Source: Pedobacter roseus
GTDB taxonomy: Bacteria > Bacteroidota > Bacteroidia > Sphingobacteriales > Sphingobacteriaceae
Assembly: GCF_014395225.1 (NCBI RefSeq)
Contig: NZ_CP060723.1
Span: forward strand, 4,402,001 to 4,466,000
Direction of reading: 5' to 3'
DNA: 64,000 bases
Below are positions 34,089 to 43,101 of this stretch, one piece after another. The notes beneath the pieces are model-generated. The model made no database searches. It saw only the letters and a list, made by a program, of their open reading frames with translations, and was not told where the DNA came from. The position numbers and the translations under genes are program-made. How positions within the stretch are numbered: the first letter of the stretch is position 1; each line of letters starts with the position of its first letter.

Positions 34089-35429
34089 TTACAACGCTGC
34101 GTTGCTACTTGCAGCAGGAACACCTGTTCTGCCAGTAACCCTACCCGTTTTCATTAAACCATCGTAGTGACGCATCAATAAATAACTTTCGATCTGCTGT
34201 AAAGTATCCAATACAACACCAACCAAAATCAATAAAGAAGTACCACCAAAGAAGTGTGCAAATTCTTGTTTAATACCAAACTTAACCGCCAACGAAGGAA
34301 GAATAGCAATGATCGCTAAGAATACTGCACCTGGAAAAGTGATTTTAGAAATTACATCATCAATAAAAGTTGATGTTGCAAAACCCGGTTTAACACCTGG
34401 GATAAAACCACCGTTTTTCTTCATATCATCGCTCATTTGAGTTGGGTTAACTGTAATGGCTGTATAGAAGAAAGTGAATGCAATAATTAAAATAGCGAAC
34501 GTTAAGCTATAAGCCAACGAAGTTGTGTTACTGAACTGGATTAACCAAGAACCTTGTAAAGAAGGAACAAACTGCATTAAAGCACCTGGAATGAACATTA
34601 ACGCCTGAGCAAAAATGATTGGCATTACACCAGCAGCATTCACTTTTAAAGGAATGTACTGACGGACACCACCAAACTGGCGGTTGCCAACAATTTTCTT
34701 AGCGTATTGTACAGGTACTTTACGTACACCTTGAACAATTAAAATGGTAAACATTACCACAGCAAATAATGCAACGATCTCTAAAACCAAAGCAACCGGG
34801 CCTCCACCTTCACTGGCAGAACCTACACGGGCACTAAACTCTTGAGAAATTGCAACTGGTAAACGGGCAATAATACCAACCATAATGATTAGTGATGTAC
34901 CGTTACCAATACCTTTATCAGTAATTTTTTCACCTAACCACATTACGAATAATGTACCTGCCGTTAATACAAACGTAGATAACACCAAAAATAAAGTGTT
35001 CGGTAATAAAATAGCTTCTGCAGGAACCTGCGTTTTAACGTAACCTACAGATTGAACGATTGTGATCGCTACCGTTAGGTAACGGGTAATCTGGTTCATT
35101 TTCTTTCTACCACTTTCGCCCTCTTTCTGCATTTTTTGGAAAGAAGGAACAGCAATACCTAATAGTTGCACCACGATAGACGCAGAGATATAAGGCATTA
35201 CCCCCAATGCTAGGATAGACACACGAGAGAAAGAACCTCCGGCAAACATATCTAGTAAGCCTAAAAGTCCCGATTTTTCGTTATTGCCTAAAGCAGTTGG
35301 ATCCACACCTGGTAAAACCACGTGAGATACGAAACGGTATACCAAAAGAATTAAGAGCGTAAACAATATACGCTCTTTTAATTCCTGAATTTTCCAGATA
35401 TTACTTAAAGTAGTAAATAGCTTCTTCAT
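34089..35429 (-). CDS. secY: Preprotein translocase subunit SecY
   Basis: 446 residues with ten predicted membrane helices; the protein-conducting channel of the Sec system in the inner membrane. Visible: ILLVYRFVSHVVLPGVDPTA near the N-terminus, GVMPYISASIVVQLLG (plug region), and GIGNGTSLIIMVGIIARLP. It follows rplO by 7 bp, as in the spc operon. Confidence 0.98.
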   Translation of the reverse strand: MKKLFTTLSNIWKIQELKERILFTLLILLVYRFVSHVVLPGVDPTALGNNEKSGLLGLLDMFAGGSFSRVSILALGVMPYISASIVVQLLGIAVPSFQKMQKEGESGRKKMNQITRYLTVAITIVQSVGYVKTQVPAEAILLPNTLFLVLSTFVLTAGTLFVMWLGEKITDKGIGNGTSLIIMVGIIARLPVAISQEFSARVGSASEGGGPVALVLEIVALFAVVMFTILIVQGVRKVPVQYAKKIVGNRQFGGVRQYIPLKVNAAGVMPIIFAQALMFIPGALMQFVPSLQGSWLIQFSNTTSLAYSLTFAILIIAFTFFYTAITVNPTQMSDDMKKNGGFIPGVKPGFATSTFIDDVISKITFPGAVFLAIIAILPSLAVKFGIKQEFAHFFGGTSLLILVGVVLDTLQQIESYLLMRHYDGLMKTGRVTGRTGVPAASSNAAL

Positions 35430-35436
35430 TTAATAA

Positions 35437-35883
35437 TTACAATTTTACAATAGAACCACCTGCAGCTTCAATAGCTTTTTGTGCGGTTGCAGAGAACGCA
35501 TGTGCTGTAATTTCTAGCTTTGCTTTAACTTCACCACGACCTAAAATTTTAACTAAGTCGTTTTTAGAAGCCAAACCATGTGCTTGTAAAGCAGCAAAAT
35601 CGATAGTTGTTAAGCTGTGTTTTTCAGCTAATGCTTGTAAAACATCTAAGTTTACACCAACATACTCAGTACGGTTGATTGGTTTGAAACCAACTTTAGG
35701 CACACGACGTTGTAAAGGCATTTGACCACCTTCGAAACCGATTTTGGTTTTGTGACCTGAACGAGAACCCGCACCTTTGTGACCACGAGTTGAAGTACCG
35801 CCACGACCAGAACCTGTACCACGACCAATTCTTTTGCTGTTTTTTGTAGAACCTACTGCAGGTTTTAAATTACTTAAATTCAT
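35437..35883 (-). CDS. rplO: Ribosomal protein uL15
   Basis: 148 residues from the ATG at 35883, which gives the conserved MNLSNLKPAVGSTKNSKRIG; the longer frame upstream is not conserved. GRGTGSGRGGTSTRGHKGAG is the family's Gly-rich rRNA-binding arm. It lies between rpmD and secY. Confidence 0.97.
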   Translation of the reverse strand: MNLSNLKPAVGSTKNSKRIGRGTGSGRGGTSTRGHKGAGSRSGHKTKIGFEGGQMPLQRRVPKVGFKPINRTEYVGVNLDVLQALAEKHSLTTIDFAALQAHGLASKNDLVKILGRGEVKAKLEITAHAFSATAQKAIEAAGGSIVKL

Positions 35884-35987
35884 TTTTTTGAATTTGTGTT
35901 GCCCTTCGCTTTCACTAAACAGGTACAACGATTAAACATATATAAAGGTAATACCGGTTTTACCCAATATTACCTTTAAAACTTTTA

Positions 35988-36167
35988 TTAAATTGCTTCG
36001 ATTGCTACCAAGTGGTTCACTTTGCGAACCATACCGATAATCTGTGGTGTAGCTTCAACCTCAACACTTTGGTTCATTTTTGATAAACCCAAAGCCTGAA
36101 CGGTTCTTTTTTGGCGCTCGCTTCTGTCGATAACGCTTTTTACTTGTGTTATTTTGATCTTAGCCAT
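35988..36167 (-). CDS. rpmD: Ribosomal protein uL30
   Basis: A 59-residue gene found by reading between rpsE and rplO. MAKIKITQVKSVIDRSERQK, then QALGLSKMNQSVEVEATPQI, then MVRKVNHLVAIEAI are typical of L30. It starts 4 bp after the rpsE stop. Confidence 0.96.
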   Translation of the reverse strand: MAKIKITQVKSVIDRSERQKRTVQALGLSKMNQSVEVEATPQIIGMVRKVNHLVAIEAI

Positions 36168-36171
36168 GATA

Positions 36172-36690
36172 TTATCCGTTAAATACTTTGTTTAAATCAA
36201 TACCACGGGTTTGAGCTACTGTATAAGCATCGCGCATTTTAGTTAACGCATCAACAGTTGCCTTTACCACGTTGTGTGGGTTAGATGATCCTTTAGATTT
36301 TGCCAATACGTTGTGTACACCAGCACTCTCTAATACGGCACGCATCGCACCACCTGCAATTACTCCGGTACCTACTGCAGCTGGTTTGATTAATACAAAA
36401 CCACCTGAGAATTTACCGATTTGCTCGTGAGGAACAGTACCGTTTAAAATTGGAACTTTTACCAAGTTCTTTTTAGCATCATCCACACCTTTTGCAATTG
36501 CTTCAGTTACCTCTTTCGCTTTACCTAAACCGAAACCAACAACACCGTTTTCATCACCTACAACAACAATTGCTGAGAAGCTGAAAGTACGGCCACCTTT
36601 GGTTACTTTGGCAACACGTTGTATACTAACCAAACGATCCTTTAACTCGATATCGGTGGTTTTTACTCTTTTTATATTAATAGTTGACAT
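36172..36690 (-). CDS. rpsE: Ribosomal protein uS5
   Basis: 172 residues. RVAKVTKGGRTFSFSAIVVV (S5 N-terminal domain, decoding fidelity), VGFGLGKAKEVTEAIAKGVD, and GAMRAVLESAGVHNVLAKSK are signatures. Follows rplR by 17 bp. Confidence 0.98.
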   Translation of the reverse strand: MSTINIKRVKTTDIELKDRLVSIQRVAKVTKGGRTFSFSAIVVVGDENGVVGFGLGKAKEVTEAIAKGVDDAKKNLVKVPILNGTVPHEQIGKFSGGFVLIKPAAVGTGVIAGGAMRAVLESAGVHNVLAKSKGSSNPHNVVKATVDALTKMRDAYTVAQTRGIDLNKVFNG

Positions 36691-36707
36691 CTTACTTTTT
36701 CTTCAGA

Positions 36708-37061
36708 TTAAAATACTAAACCAGCTTCGCGGGCACCCTCTGCCAACGATTTTACACGACCGTGGTATAAATAGCCGTTTCTATCGAAAACAACTTCTTT
36801 AACACCTGCTGCAATTGCTTTTTCGGCAACTAATTTACCTACTGCAACTGATTGGTCGCTCTTGTTTCCAGTACCAGAAAAATCTTTCGATAATGATGAT
36901 GCTGATGCTATTGTTGTACCGGTTACATCGTTAATTACCTGCGCATAAATCCCTTTATTGCTTCTATATACAGATAACCTTGGACGTTCTTCCGAACCGG
37001 TAAGTCTTTTTCTGATCCCTTTTTTAATACGATCTCTTCTTGATAATTTTTTACCTGCCAT
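36708..37061 (-). CDS. rplR: Ribosomal protein uL18
   Basis: 117 residues; binds 5S rRNA. RRDRIKKGIRKRLTGSEERP, LSVYRSNKGIYAQVINDVTG and VVFDRNGYLYHGRVKSLAEG are typical. Starts 5 bp after rplF. Confidence 0.98.
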   Translation of the reverse strand: MAGKKLSRRDRIKKGIRKRLTGSEERPRLSVYRSNKGIYAQVINDVTGTTIASASSLSKDFSGTGNKSDQSVAVGKLVAEKAIAAGVKEVVFDRNGYLYHGRVKSLAEGAREAGLVF

Positions 37062-37066
37062 GATTA

Positions 37067-37624
37067 CTATTTTTTAGATGCTGATTTACCTGCTTTTCTT
37101 CTTAACACTTCACCTACAAACTTGATACCTTTACCTTTATATGGCTCTGGTGCACGTAACGAACGGATTTTCGCTGCTACCTGACCGATCAATTGTTTGT
37201 CAATACTTTCTAAAATGATTTTAGGAGTCTGACCTTTTTCTGAAGATGTAGTTACTTTAATCTCTTCCGGTAACTGGAATACATAATGGTGAGAATAACC
37301 TAAAACCAGATCTAATGTATTACCTGTGTTTGTAGCACGGTAACCAACACCTACTAGTTCTTGAGTTAATTTGTAACCTTCTGTAACACCAACAACCATG
37401 TTGTTAAGCAATGAGCGATATAAACCGTGTAATGCTTTATGTTTCTTTTGTTCTGAAGGACGTTGAACTGTTAAAATTCCGTCTTCCTGACTTACAGTGA
37501 TATCTGAATCTACTGCTTGTGTTAATTCACCTTTAGGACCTTTTACACTTACTACGTTATCTTTTGATACGGTAATTGTAACACCTGCTGGGATTGTAAT
37601 TGGGGCTTTTCCTATTCTTGACAT
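37067..37624 (-). CDS. rplF: Ribosomal protein uL6
   Basis: 185 residues. MSRIGKAPITIPAGVTITVS at the N-terminus and PEPYKGKGIKFVGEVLRRK-type C-terminal rRNA-binding motif. Two repeated L6 alpha-beta domains. Lies 18 bp after rpsH. Confidence 0.98.
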   Translation of the reverse strand: MSRIGKAPITIPAGVTITVSKDNVVSVKGPKGELTQAVDSDITVSQEDGILTVQRPSEQKKHKALHGLYRSLLNNMVVGVTEGYKLTQELVGVGYRATNTGNTLDLVLGYSHHYVFQLPEEIKVTTSSEKGQTPKIILESIDKQLIGQVAAKIRSLRAPEPYKGKGIKFVGEVLRRKAGKSASKK

Positions 37625-37642
37625 TGTGCTGTTCTCCTAATA

Positions 37643-38041
37643 TTAATAAACGTGACACAATACCTCACCACCAATGTTTAATTTGGCTGCTTCTTTATCG
37701 GTCATTACACCTTTAGAAGTAGATAAGATTGCGATACCTAAACCGTTTAATACTCTTGGCATATTTTCAACACCAGCATAGTTTCTCAAACCTGGTTTAC
37801 TTATCCGCACTAATGTACGAATAGCAGGAACTTTAGTAATCGGATTGTATTTCAAAGCGATTTTAATAATGCCTTGAACTGTAGTATCTTCAAACTTATA
37901 GTTCGCGATGTAACCTTTATCAAAAAGAACTTTAGTAATTTCTTTTTTAAGGTTTGATGCAGGAATTTCTACAACACGGTGGTTGGCCTTAATGGCATTC
38001 CTTACTCTTGTTAAATAATCTGCTATTGGATCTGTATTCAT
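37643..38041 (-). CDS. rpsH: Ribosomal protein uS8
   Basis: 132 residues. MNTDPIADYLTRVRNAIKAN, and the C-terminal GIAILSTSKGVMTDKEAAKL are family marks. In E. coli S8 represses the spc operon. A 160-bp spacer with a strong inverted repeat separates it from rpsN upstream. Confidence 0.98.
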   Translation of the reverse strand: MNTDPIADYLTRVRNAIKANHRVVEIPASNLKKEITKVLFDKGYIANYKFEDTTVQGIIKIALKYNPITKVPAIRTLVRISKPGLRNYAGVENMPRVLNGLGIAILSTSKGVMTDKEAAKLNIGGEVLCHVY

Positions 38042-38133
38042 TTTTTATTGTTTTTGATAGTGGTTTCCTTCTGCTACCCAGCTGTGGGACCTGCTATCGG
38101 TTAAAATTCTTTTTTAGTATAAAGACATAAATA

Positions 38134-38177
38134 AGTATCAAGTATCGAGACACAATTTGGTCTTGATACTTGATACT
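38134..38177 (-). repeat. 18-bp-stem inverted repeat between rpsN and rpsH
   Basis: GTATCAAGTATCGAGAC (38135-38151) and GTCTTGATACTTGATAC (38160-38176) pair fully but for one wobble, with an 8-nt loop and one more A-T pair outside. Similar phrases occur at 60321-60370. It has no U-tract, so it is not a plain terminator. Confidence 0.8.
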
Positions 38178-38201
38178 ACAGTACTTTAATACTATTCTAT
38201 A

Positions 38202-38471
38202 TTACCAAGATGCTTTTTTAACACCTGGTATTTTACCGTCTAGTGCCATCTGGCGGAACGTTACCCTTGAAATACCAAAGGTACGCATATATCCACGAGG
38301 ACGACCAGTTAATTTACAACGGTTGTGTAAACGTACCGGAGATGAGTTTTTAGGTAATTTATCTAAACCCTCGAAATCTCCTGCAGCTTTTAATACTGCA
38401 CGTTTTTCAGCGTATCTAGCTACCAATTTTTGGCGCTTAACTTCGCGTGCTTTTACACCTTCTTTTGCCAT
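38202..38471 (-). CDS. rpsN: Ribosomal protein uS14, zinc-free form
   Basis: 89 residues, the long C-minus form. It has RLHNRCKLTGRPRGYMRTFG without the CxxC pairs of the short zinc form. Overlaps the rplE stop by one base (position 38471). Confidence 0.97.
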   Translation of the reverse strand: MAKEGVKAREVKRQKLVARYAEKRAVLKAAGDFEGLDKLPKNSSPVRLHNRCKLTGRPRGYMRTFGISRVTFRQMALDGKIPGVKKASW

Positions 38472-39034
38472 TATTCTGCTGTTTTTTGATTTTTAAATGG
38501 TAATCCGAATTGTTTCAATAACTCAAGAGCCTCAACGTCAGATTTTGCCGAAGTTACGAAAGTTATATCCATCCCTAAAATTTTATTGATTTTATCTATA
38601 TTAATCTCTGGGAAGATGATTTGCTCAGTAACTCCTAATGTATAGTTACCTTTTCCATCAAAACCTTTATCGTTAATACCTTTGAAATCACGGATACGTG
38701 GCAAAGCTACAGAGATCAAACGATCTAAGAACTCGTACATATTGTTATCGCGTAAAGTAACACGTACACCTACTGGCATACCTTTACGTAATTTAAAGTT
38801 AGAGATATCTTTCTTAGAGTTAGCCGGAACCGCTTGCTGACCAGTAATGGTAGTCAACTCAACGATAGTGGTATCCATAATCTTTTTATCTGTAACAGAA
38901 AAACGACCAACACCCTGATTGATACAGATTTTTTCCAATTTAGGAACCTGCATTACAGTTTTGTACTGAAATTTCTCTTTTAGTGCATTTACAACTTCTT
39001 CTTTGTATTTGCTTTTTAATCTTGGTGTAGCCAT
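38471..39034 (-). CDS. rplE: Ribosomal protein uL5
   Basis: 187 residues; contacts 5S rRNA and the P-site tRNA. PKLEKICINQGVGRFSVTDK, LRKGMPVGVRVTLRDNNMYE and GVTEQIIFPEINIDKI are typical. One-base overlaps with both rplX and rpsN point to coupled translation. Confidence 0.98.
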   Translation of the reverse strand: MATPRLKSKYKEEVVNALKEKFQYKTVMQVPKLEKICINQGVGRFSVTDKKIMDTTIVELTTITGQQAVPANSKKDISNFKLRKGMPVGVRVTLRDNNMYEFLDRLISVALPRIRDFKGINDKGFDGKGNYTLGVTEQIIFPEINIDKINKILGMDITFVTSAKSDVEALELLKQFGLPFKNQKTAE

Positions 39035-39375
39035 TATTTAATCTCCTCTCCTGAAATTTTAGCAACTCTAACTAATTTACCATCTGCGTTAAGTTTACGA
39101 CCTACGCGGGTAGCTTTACCAGATTTTGGATCAACCAACATCAAGTTAGAAATGTGAAGAGCAGCTTCTTTTTTAATAATACCACCGTTAGGATTAGCAG
39201 CATTTGGTTTAGTATGTTTAGATACTAAATTAACGCCTTCTACAATGGCTCTGTTTTTATCTATTTGTACTGAAAGTACTTTTCCTTGTTGACCTTTTGA
39301 ATCGCCAGCAATTACTTTAACTAAATCTCCTGTGCGGATTTTAAGTTTTGATGGTGTATTTACTTTGTTTCCCAT
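39034..39375 (-). CDS. rplX: Ribosomal protein uL24
   Basis: 113 residues; assembly initiator of the 50S subunit. KOW motif at IRTGDLVKVIAGDSKGQQGK, then VEGVNLVSKHTKPN. One-base overlap with rplE and one-base gap from rplN. Confidence 0.98.
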   Translation of the reverse strand: MGNKVNTPSKLKIRTGDLVKVIAGDSKGQQGKVLSVQIDKNRAIVEGVNLVSKHTKPNAANPNGGIIKKEAALHISNLMLVDPKSGKATRVGRKLNADGKLVRVAKISGEEIK

Positions 39376-39376
39376 T

Positions 39377-39745
39377 TTATAATACCTCCGGTGCTAATGA
39401 TACAATTTTCATGAATTGTTTTTCACGTAGTTCTCTCGCAACCGGGCCAAAGATACGTGTACCTCTTGGCTCATCCTGTGCGTTCAATAATACAGCTGCA
39501 TTATCGTCAAAACGGATATAAGAACCATCTTTACGACGGATTTCTTTTTTAGTTCTTACAACAACTGCTTTAGAAACTGTACCTTTTTTAATGTTACCAG
39601 AAGGTAACGCGCTTTTTACGGTAACAACTACTTTATCACCAATTGAAGCATAACGTTTGCCGGTTCCACCTAGCACGCGAATTACCAATACTTCTTTTGC
39701 GCCGCTGTTATCAGCAACGTTTAATCTCGATTCCTGTTGTACCAT
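39377..39745 (-). CDS. rplN: Ribosomal protein uL14
   Basis: 122 residues. MVQQESRLNVADNSGAKEVL, then YASIGDKVVVTVKSALPSG and the C-terminal EPRGTRIFGPVARELREKQF are near-invariant. Follows rpsQ with a one-base gap. Confidence 0.98.
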   Translation of the reverse strand: MVQQESRLNVADNSGAKEVLVIRVLGGTGKRYASIGDKVVVTVKSALPSGNIKKGTVSKAVVVRTKKEIRRKDGSYIRFDDNAAVLLNAQDEPRGTRIFGPVARELREKQFMKIVSLAPEVL

Positions 39746-39746
39746 C

Positions 39747-40001
39747 TTATTTAGCTCTTTCTAAAATTTGTACCAATCTCCAGTTCTTGTTTTTACTCAA
39801 AGGACGAGTTTCCATAATCAATACTGTATCACCGATACCGCATTCGTTTTTCTCGTCGTGAGCCATAAATTTGGTAGTTTTCTTTACGAACTTACCATAA
39901 ATCGGGTGTTTTACTTTACGCTCAACGCTCACTACAACAGATTTATCCATCTTGTTGCTTACCACTAACCCCGTTCTTGTTTTTCTTAATTGTCTTTCCA
40001 T
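39747..40001 (-). CDS. rpsQ: Ribosomal protein uS17
   Basis: 84 residues, OB-fold. LRKTRTGLVVSNKMDKSVVV and HPIYGKFVKKTTKFMAHDE, then IGDTVLIMETRPLSKNKNWR are typical. Lies 10 bp after rpmC. Confidence 0.98.
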   Translation of the reverse strand: MERQLRKTRTGLVVSNKMDKSVVVSVERKVKHPIYGKFVKKTTKFMAHDEKNECGIGDTVLIMETRPLSKNKNWRLVQILERAK

Positions 40002-40011
40002 GACTCTCGAA

Positions 40012-40224
40012 TTATTTAGTTTCAGTAGCTGACTCAGTGTTTTTCACTTTAGTCAACTCAGTGTTTAAACGGGCTATGTCTTTCCTTACTTTTGCAATGC
40101 GCGAAGGATTTTCGATAGCTGAAATAGTGTGAGCGAACTTCAATTTTGATAAGTTCTCTTTTTCTTCCGCAATCTTAGCTACTAATTCTTCTTTTGAAAG
40201 CCCTGTGATTTCTGAATTTTTCAT
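40012..40224 (-). CDS. rpmC: Ribosomal protein uL29
   Basis: 70 residues forming two helices. MKNSEITGLSKEELVAKIAE, then LKFAHTISAIENPSRIAKVR. Follows rplP after 74 bp, the largest gap in this part of the cluster. Confidence 0.96.
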   Translation of the reverse strand: MKNSEITGLSKEELVAKIAEEKENLSKLKFAHTISAIENPSRIAKVRKDIARLNTELTKVKNTESATETK

Positions 40225-40298
40225 TTTTCTTTTTCTTTTACGTTGAGTGTAGCGGTTATAATAAACAAGTATTTACAACATTCATCTCAACACCTTTA

Positions 40299-40721
40299 CT
40301 ATGCTTCTACGTAATCTCTACGTACTACGAATTTGGTTTGGATTGGTAATTTTTGTGCGGCTAAACGTAATGCTTCTTTAGCAACTTCTAAAGGCACACC
40401 TTCAGCTTCGAAAATTACACGTCCAGGTCTTACAACTGCTACCCAATACTCAGGAGCACCCTTACCTTTACCCATACGTACCTCAGCAGGTTTTTTAGTT
40501 ACCGGTTTGTCCGGGAAGATCCTGATCCATACTTGCCCTTCACGTTTCATGAAACGAGTTACGGCAATACGGGCAGCCTCTATCTGACGACTTGTGATCC
40601 AAGTAGCTTCTAGAGATTTGATACCGAAAGATCCGAATGCTAATTCAGCTCCACGAGAAGCTAAACCCTTCATTCTGCCTTTTTGCATCTTCCTGAACTT
40701 CGTTCTTTTTGGCTGTAACAT
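40299..40721 (-). CDS. rplP: Ribosomal protein uL16
   Basis: 140 residues. MLQPKRTKFRKMQKGRMKGL, then FGIKSLEATWITSRQIEAAR and VWIRIFPDKPVTKKPAEVRM are strongly conserved. Helps form the A-site region of the 50S subunit. Lies 40 bp after rpsC. Confidence 0.98.
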   Translation of the reverse strand: MLQPKRTKFRKMQKGRMKGLASRGAELAFGSFGIKSLEATWITSRQIEAARIAVTRFMKREGQVWIRIFPDKPVTKKPAEVRMGKGKGAPEYWVAVVRPGRVIFEAEGVPLEVAKEALRLAAQKLPIQTKFVVRRDYVEA

Positions 40722-40761
40722 TTTATTTTGTTCTAATCGTTAAACGATGTTAATAAATCAA

Positions 40762-41613
40762 TTATTTACGAGGACCTCTGTTAGCGCCTGCGCCACCACC
40801 TCTATTTGCTCCGGGACCGCCTTGACCTGGACCACGACCACCACCTTGGTTTCCACCACGTCTGTCGTTACCACCGCCACGGTTATCTCTTCCACCACCT
40901 CTGTTATCTCTTCCGCCGAAAGCTGGTTTATCTGATGCGCCTTTTGGACCGTTGTTTGTTGCACCAATGTTTGGAGACAAATCACGTTTTCCATAAACCT
41001 CACCTTTACAGATCCAAACTTTAACACCTATTTTACCATAAGTAGTTAAGGCTTCAGCTAAAGCATAGTCGATATCAGCACGGAATGTATGCAAAGGCAC
41101 TCTTCCTTCTTTGTACTGCTCGGTACGTGCCATCTCAGCACCACCTAAACGACCAGAAGTCATGATTTTGATACCTTCAGCACCCATACGCATAGTTGAT
41201 GCGATAGAAGATTTCATTGCTCTACGGAATGAGATCCTTGCTTCTAATTGTTTTGCAACACCTTCTGCAACTAATTGTGCATCAAGTTCCGGGCGTTTAA
41301 TTTCGAAGATGTTAATTTGAATTTCCTTTTTAGTCAATTTCTTTAACTCTTCTTTGATTTTATCAACCTCAGCACCTGCTTTACCGATTACAATACCTGG
41401 ACGGGCTGTGTGGATAGTTACAGTGATACGTTTTAAAGTACGCTCAATAACTACTTTTGCAACACCACCTTTAGCGATACGGGCAGAAAGGTATTTTCTT
41501 ATTTTCTCATCTTCAACTAATTTATCGGAGTAGTTGTTGCCACCGAACCAGTTAGAATCCCATCCTTTGATAATTCCTAACCTGGCACCTATTGGATTTG
41601 CTTTTTGTCCCAT
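40762..41613 (-). CDS. rpsC: Ribosomal protein uS3 with a long RGG-rich tail
   Basis: 283 residues; the usual S3 core is about 210-220. KH domain near VHTARPGIVIGKAGAEVDKI, and C-terminal domain MKSSIASTMRMGAEGIKIMT and YGKIGVKVWICKGEVYGKRD. From about residue 220 to the end is a low-complexity tail rich in Gly, Arg and Asn (RDNRGGGRDNRGGGNDRR, GGGRGPGQGGPGANRGGG), probably disordered and RNA-binding. Overlapping frames read through this tail on both strands but are shadows. Confidence 0.98.
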   Translation of the reverse strand: MGQKANPIGARLGIIKGWDSNWFGGNNYSDKLVEDEKIRKYLSARIAKGGVAKVVIERTLKRITVTIHTARPGIVIGKAGAEVDKIKEELKKLTKKEIQINIFEIKRPELDAQLVAEGVAKQLEARISFRRAMKSSIASTMRMGAEGIKIMTSGRLGGAEMARTEQYKEGRVPLHTFRADIDYALAEALTTYGKIGVKVWICKGEVYGKRDLSPNIGATNNGPKGASDKPAFGGRDNRGGGRDNRGGGNDRRGGNQGGGRGPGQGGPGANRGGGAGANRGPRK

Positions 41614-41620
41614 TTCCTAA

Positions 41621-41983
41621 TTAGTTTTGAGTTGTTTCTGTGTTTTTACTATCTACAATCAGCGTTACGTGGTTAGAACGTTTACGAATTCTATATCCAC
41701 GGCCTTGAGGAGCTGGACGTAAGCGTTTTAACTGACGGCCACCATCAACCATAATTGTTTTAACAAAAAGTTGATTTTCTTCAGGGCGGGCACCTTCATT
41801 TTTAGCTTCCCAGTTTTTGATAGCAGATAATAATAATTTCTCAACTCTTATTGCTGCTTCTTTATTGGTAAACTTTAAAATGCTCAATGCTTTTTCTACA
41901 CGTTCACCTCTGATAAGATCTACAACCAAACGCATCTTACGCGGTGAGGTTGGACAATTGTTTAATTTTGCTATTGCTTCCAT
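41621..41983 (-). CDS. rplV: Ribosomal protein uL22
   Basis: 120 residues. NNCPTSPRKMRLVVDLIRGE, then KNWEAKNEGARPEENQLFV and RPAPQGRGYRIRKRSNHVTL form the globular part and the tunnel-lining hairpin (macrolide site). Lies 7 bp before rpsC. Confidence 0.98.
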   Translation of the reverse strand: MEAIAKLNNCPTSPRKMRLVVDLIRGERVEKALSILKFTNKEAAIRVEKLLLSAIKNWEAKNEGARPEENQLFVKTIMVDGGRQLKRLRPAPQGRGYRIRKRSNHVTLIVDSKNTETTQN

Positions 41984-41990
41984 TGTCTAA

Positions 41991-42257
41991 TTATTTTTTC
42001 TTTTCAGCGTGTCCTCTGAATGTTCTGGTTGGAGCAAATTCTCCCAACTTGTGACCAACCATGTTTTCTGTTACGTACACAGGGATAAATTTATTTCCGT
42101 TGTGTACTGCAAATGTATGATTCACGAAATCTGGTGATATCATTGATCTGCGAGACCAAGTTTTGATTACAGACTTTTTGCCTGAATCATTCATAGAGTT
42201 TACTTTTTTCTCTACGTTATGGTCAATATAAGGTCCTTTTTTTATCGAACGAGCCAT
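41991..42257 (-). CDS. rpsS: Ribosomal protein uS19
   Basis: 88 residues. MARSIKKGPYIDHNVEKKVN, TWSRRSMISPDFVNHTFAVH and MVGHKLGEFAPTRTFRGH are diagnostic. Its ATG overlaps the last base of rplB (42257). Confidence 0.98.
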   Translation of the reverse strand: MARSIKKGPYIDHNVEKKVNSMNDSGKKSVIKTWSRRSMISPDFVNHTFAVHNGNKFIPVYVTENMVGHKLGEFAPTRTFRGHAEKKK

Positions 42258-43081
42258 TATTTCTTCCTTCTCTCTATGATGTAACGATTAGAATATTTTT
42301 TAAGTTCTCTGGTTTTAAAGCCTTTAGACAATAAACCTTTTCTTGAACGTGGGTGACCACCTGATGATCTACCTTCACCACCACCCATTGGGTGATCTAC
42401 TGGGTTCATCGCTACCGGTCTAGTTCTCGGACGACGGCCCAACCAACGTTTACGACCAGCTTTACCTAATACTTCGTTTGCGTGATCTGAGTTAGATACA
42501 GCACCGATAGTAGCAAGACAAGTAGTCAAGATTAAACGGGTTTCGCCTGAAGGCATTTTTAAAGTAGCATATTTACCATCGCGGGCAGCTAATTGTGCGT
42601 AAGCACCTGCACTACGAGCCAATTGTGCTCCTTTTCCAGGGTGAATCTCCACGTTGTGGATGATAGAACCTAATGGAATCTTCGATAAAGTTAAAGTGTT
42701 ACCTACTTCAGGTGCTGCTTTATCGCCCGATAATAATACCGAACCAACTTGCAATCCTTCTGGAGCAATGATATAACGCTTCTCGCCATCTGCATAGTGT
42801 AATAATGCGATGCGGGCAGTACGGTTAGGATCGTATTCAACAGTAGCTACTGTTGCAGGAATATCGAATTTATCGCGTTTGAAGTCGATTAAACGATATG
42901 ATTTTTTATGACCACCACCCATGTAGCGCATAGTCATTTTACCTGTATTGTTACGTCCACCAGACTTTTTTGATGATACAACCAATGATTTTTCGGGCTT
43001 GGTTGCTGTAATCTCCGTAAAACTAGCACCTACTCTGAAGCGGGTACCTGGAGTAACTGGTTTAAATTTTCTTAAGCCCAT
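42257..43081 (-). CDS. rplB: Ribosomal protein uL2
   Basis: 274 residues; needed for subunit joining and peptidyl transfer. GRNNTGKMTMRYMGGGHKKS, VEIHPGKGAQLARSAGAYAQ and MNPVDHPMGGGEGRSSGGH, which holds the conserved His at the peptidyl-transferase centre region. Lies 20 bp after rplW. Confidence 0.98.
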   Translation of the reverse strand: MGLRKFKPVTPGTRFRVGASFTEITATKPEKSLVVSSKKSGGRNNTGKMTMRYMGGGHKKSYRLIDFKRDKFDIPATVATVEYDPNRTARIALLHYADGEKRYIIAPEGLQVGSVLLSGDKAAPEVGNTLTLSKIPLGSIIHNVEIHPGKGAQLARSAGAYAQLAARDGKYATLKMPSGETRLILTTCLATIGAVSNSDHANEVLGKAGRKRWLGRRPRTRPVAMNPVDHPMGGGEGRSSGGHPRSRKGLLSKGFKTRELKKYSNRYIIERRKK

Positions 43082-43101
43082 AGTTATAATGAATTATTAA
43101 A

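Noticed and set aside
40758..41027. Coding frames opposite or across the S3 tail
   Set aside because: They arise from the repetitive Gly/Arg codons of rpsC and have biased low-complexity translations.
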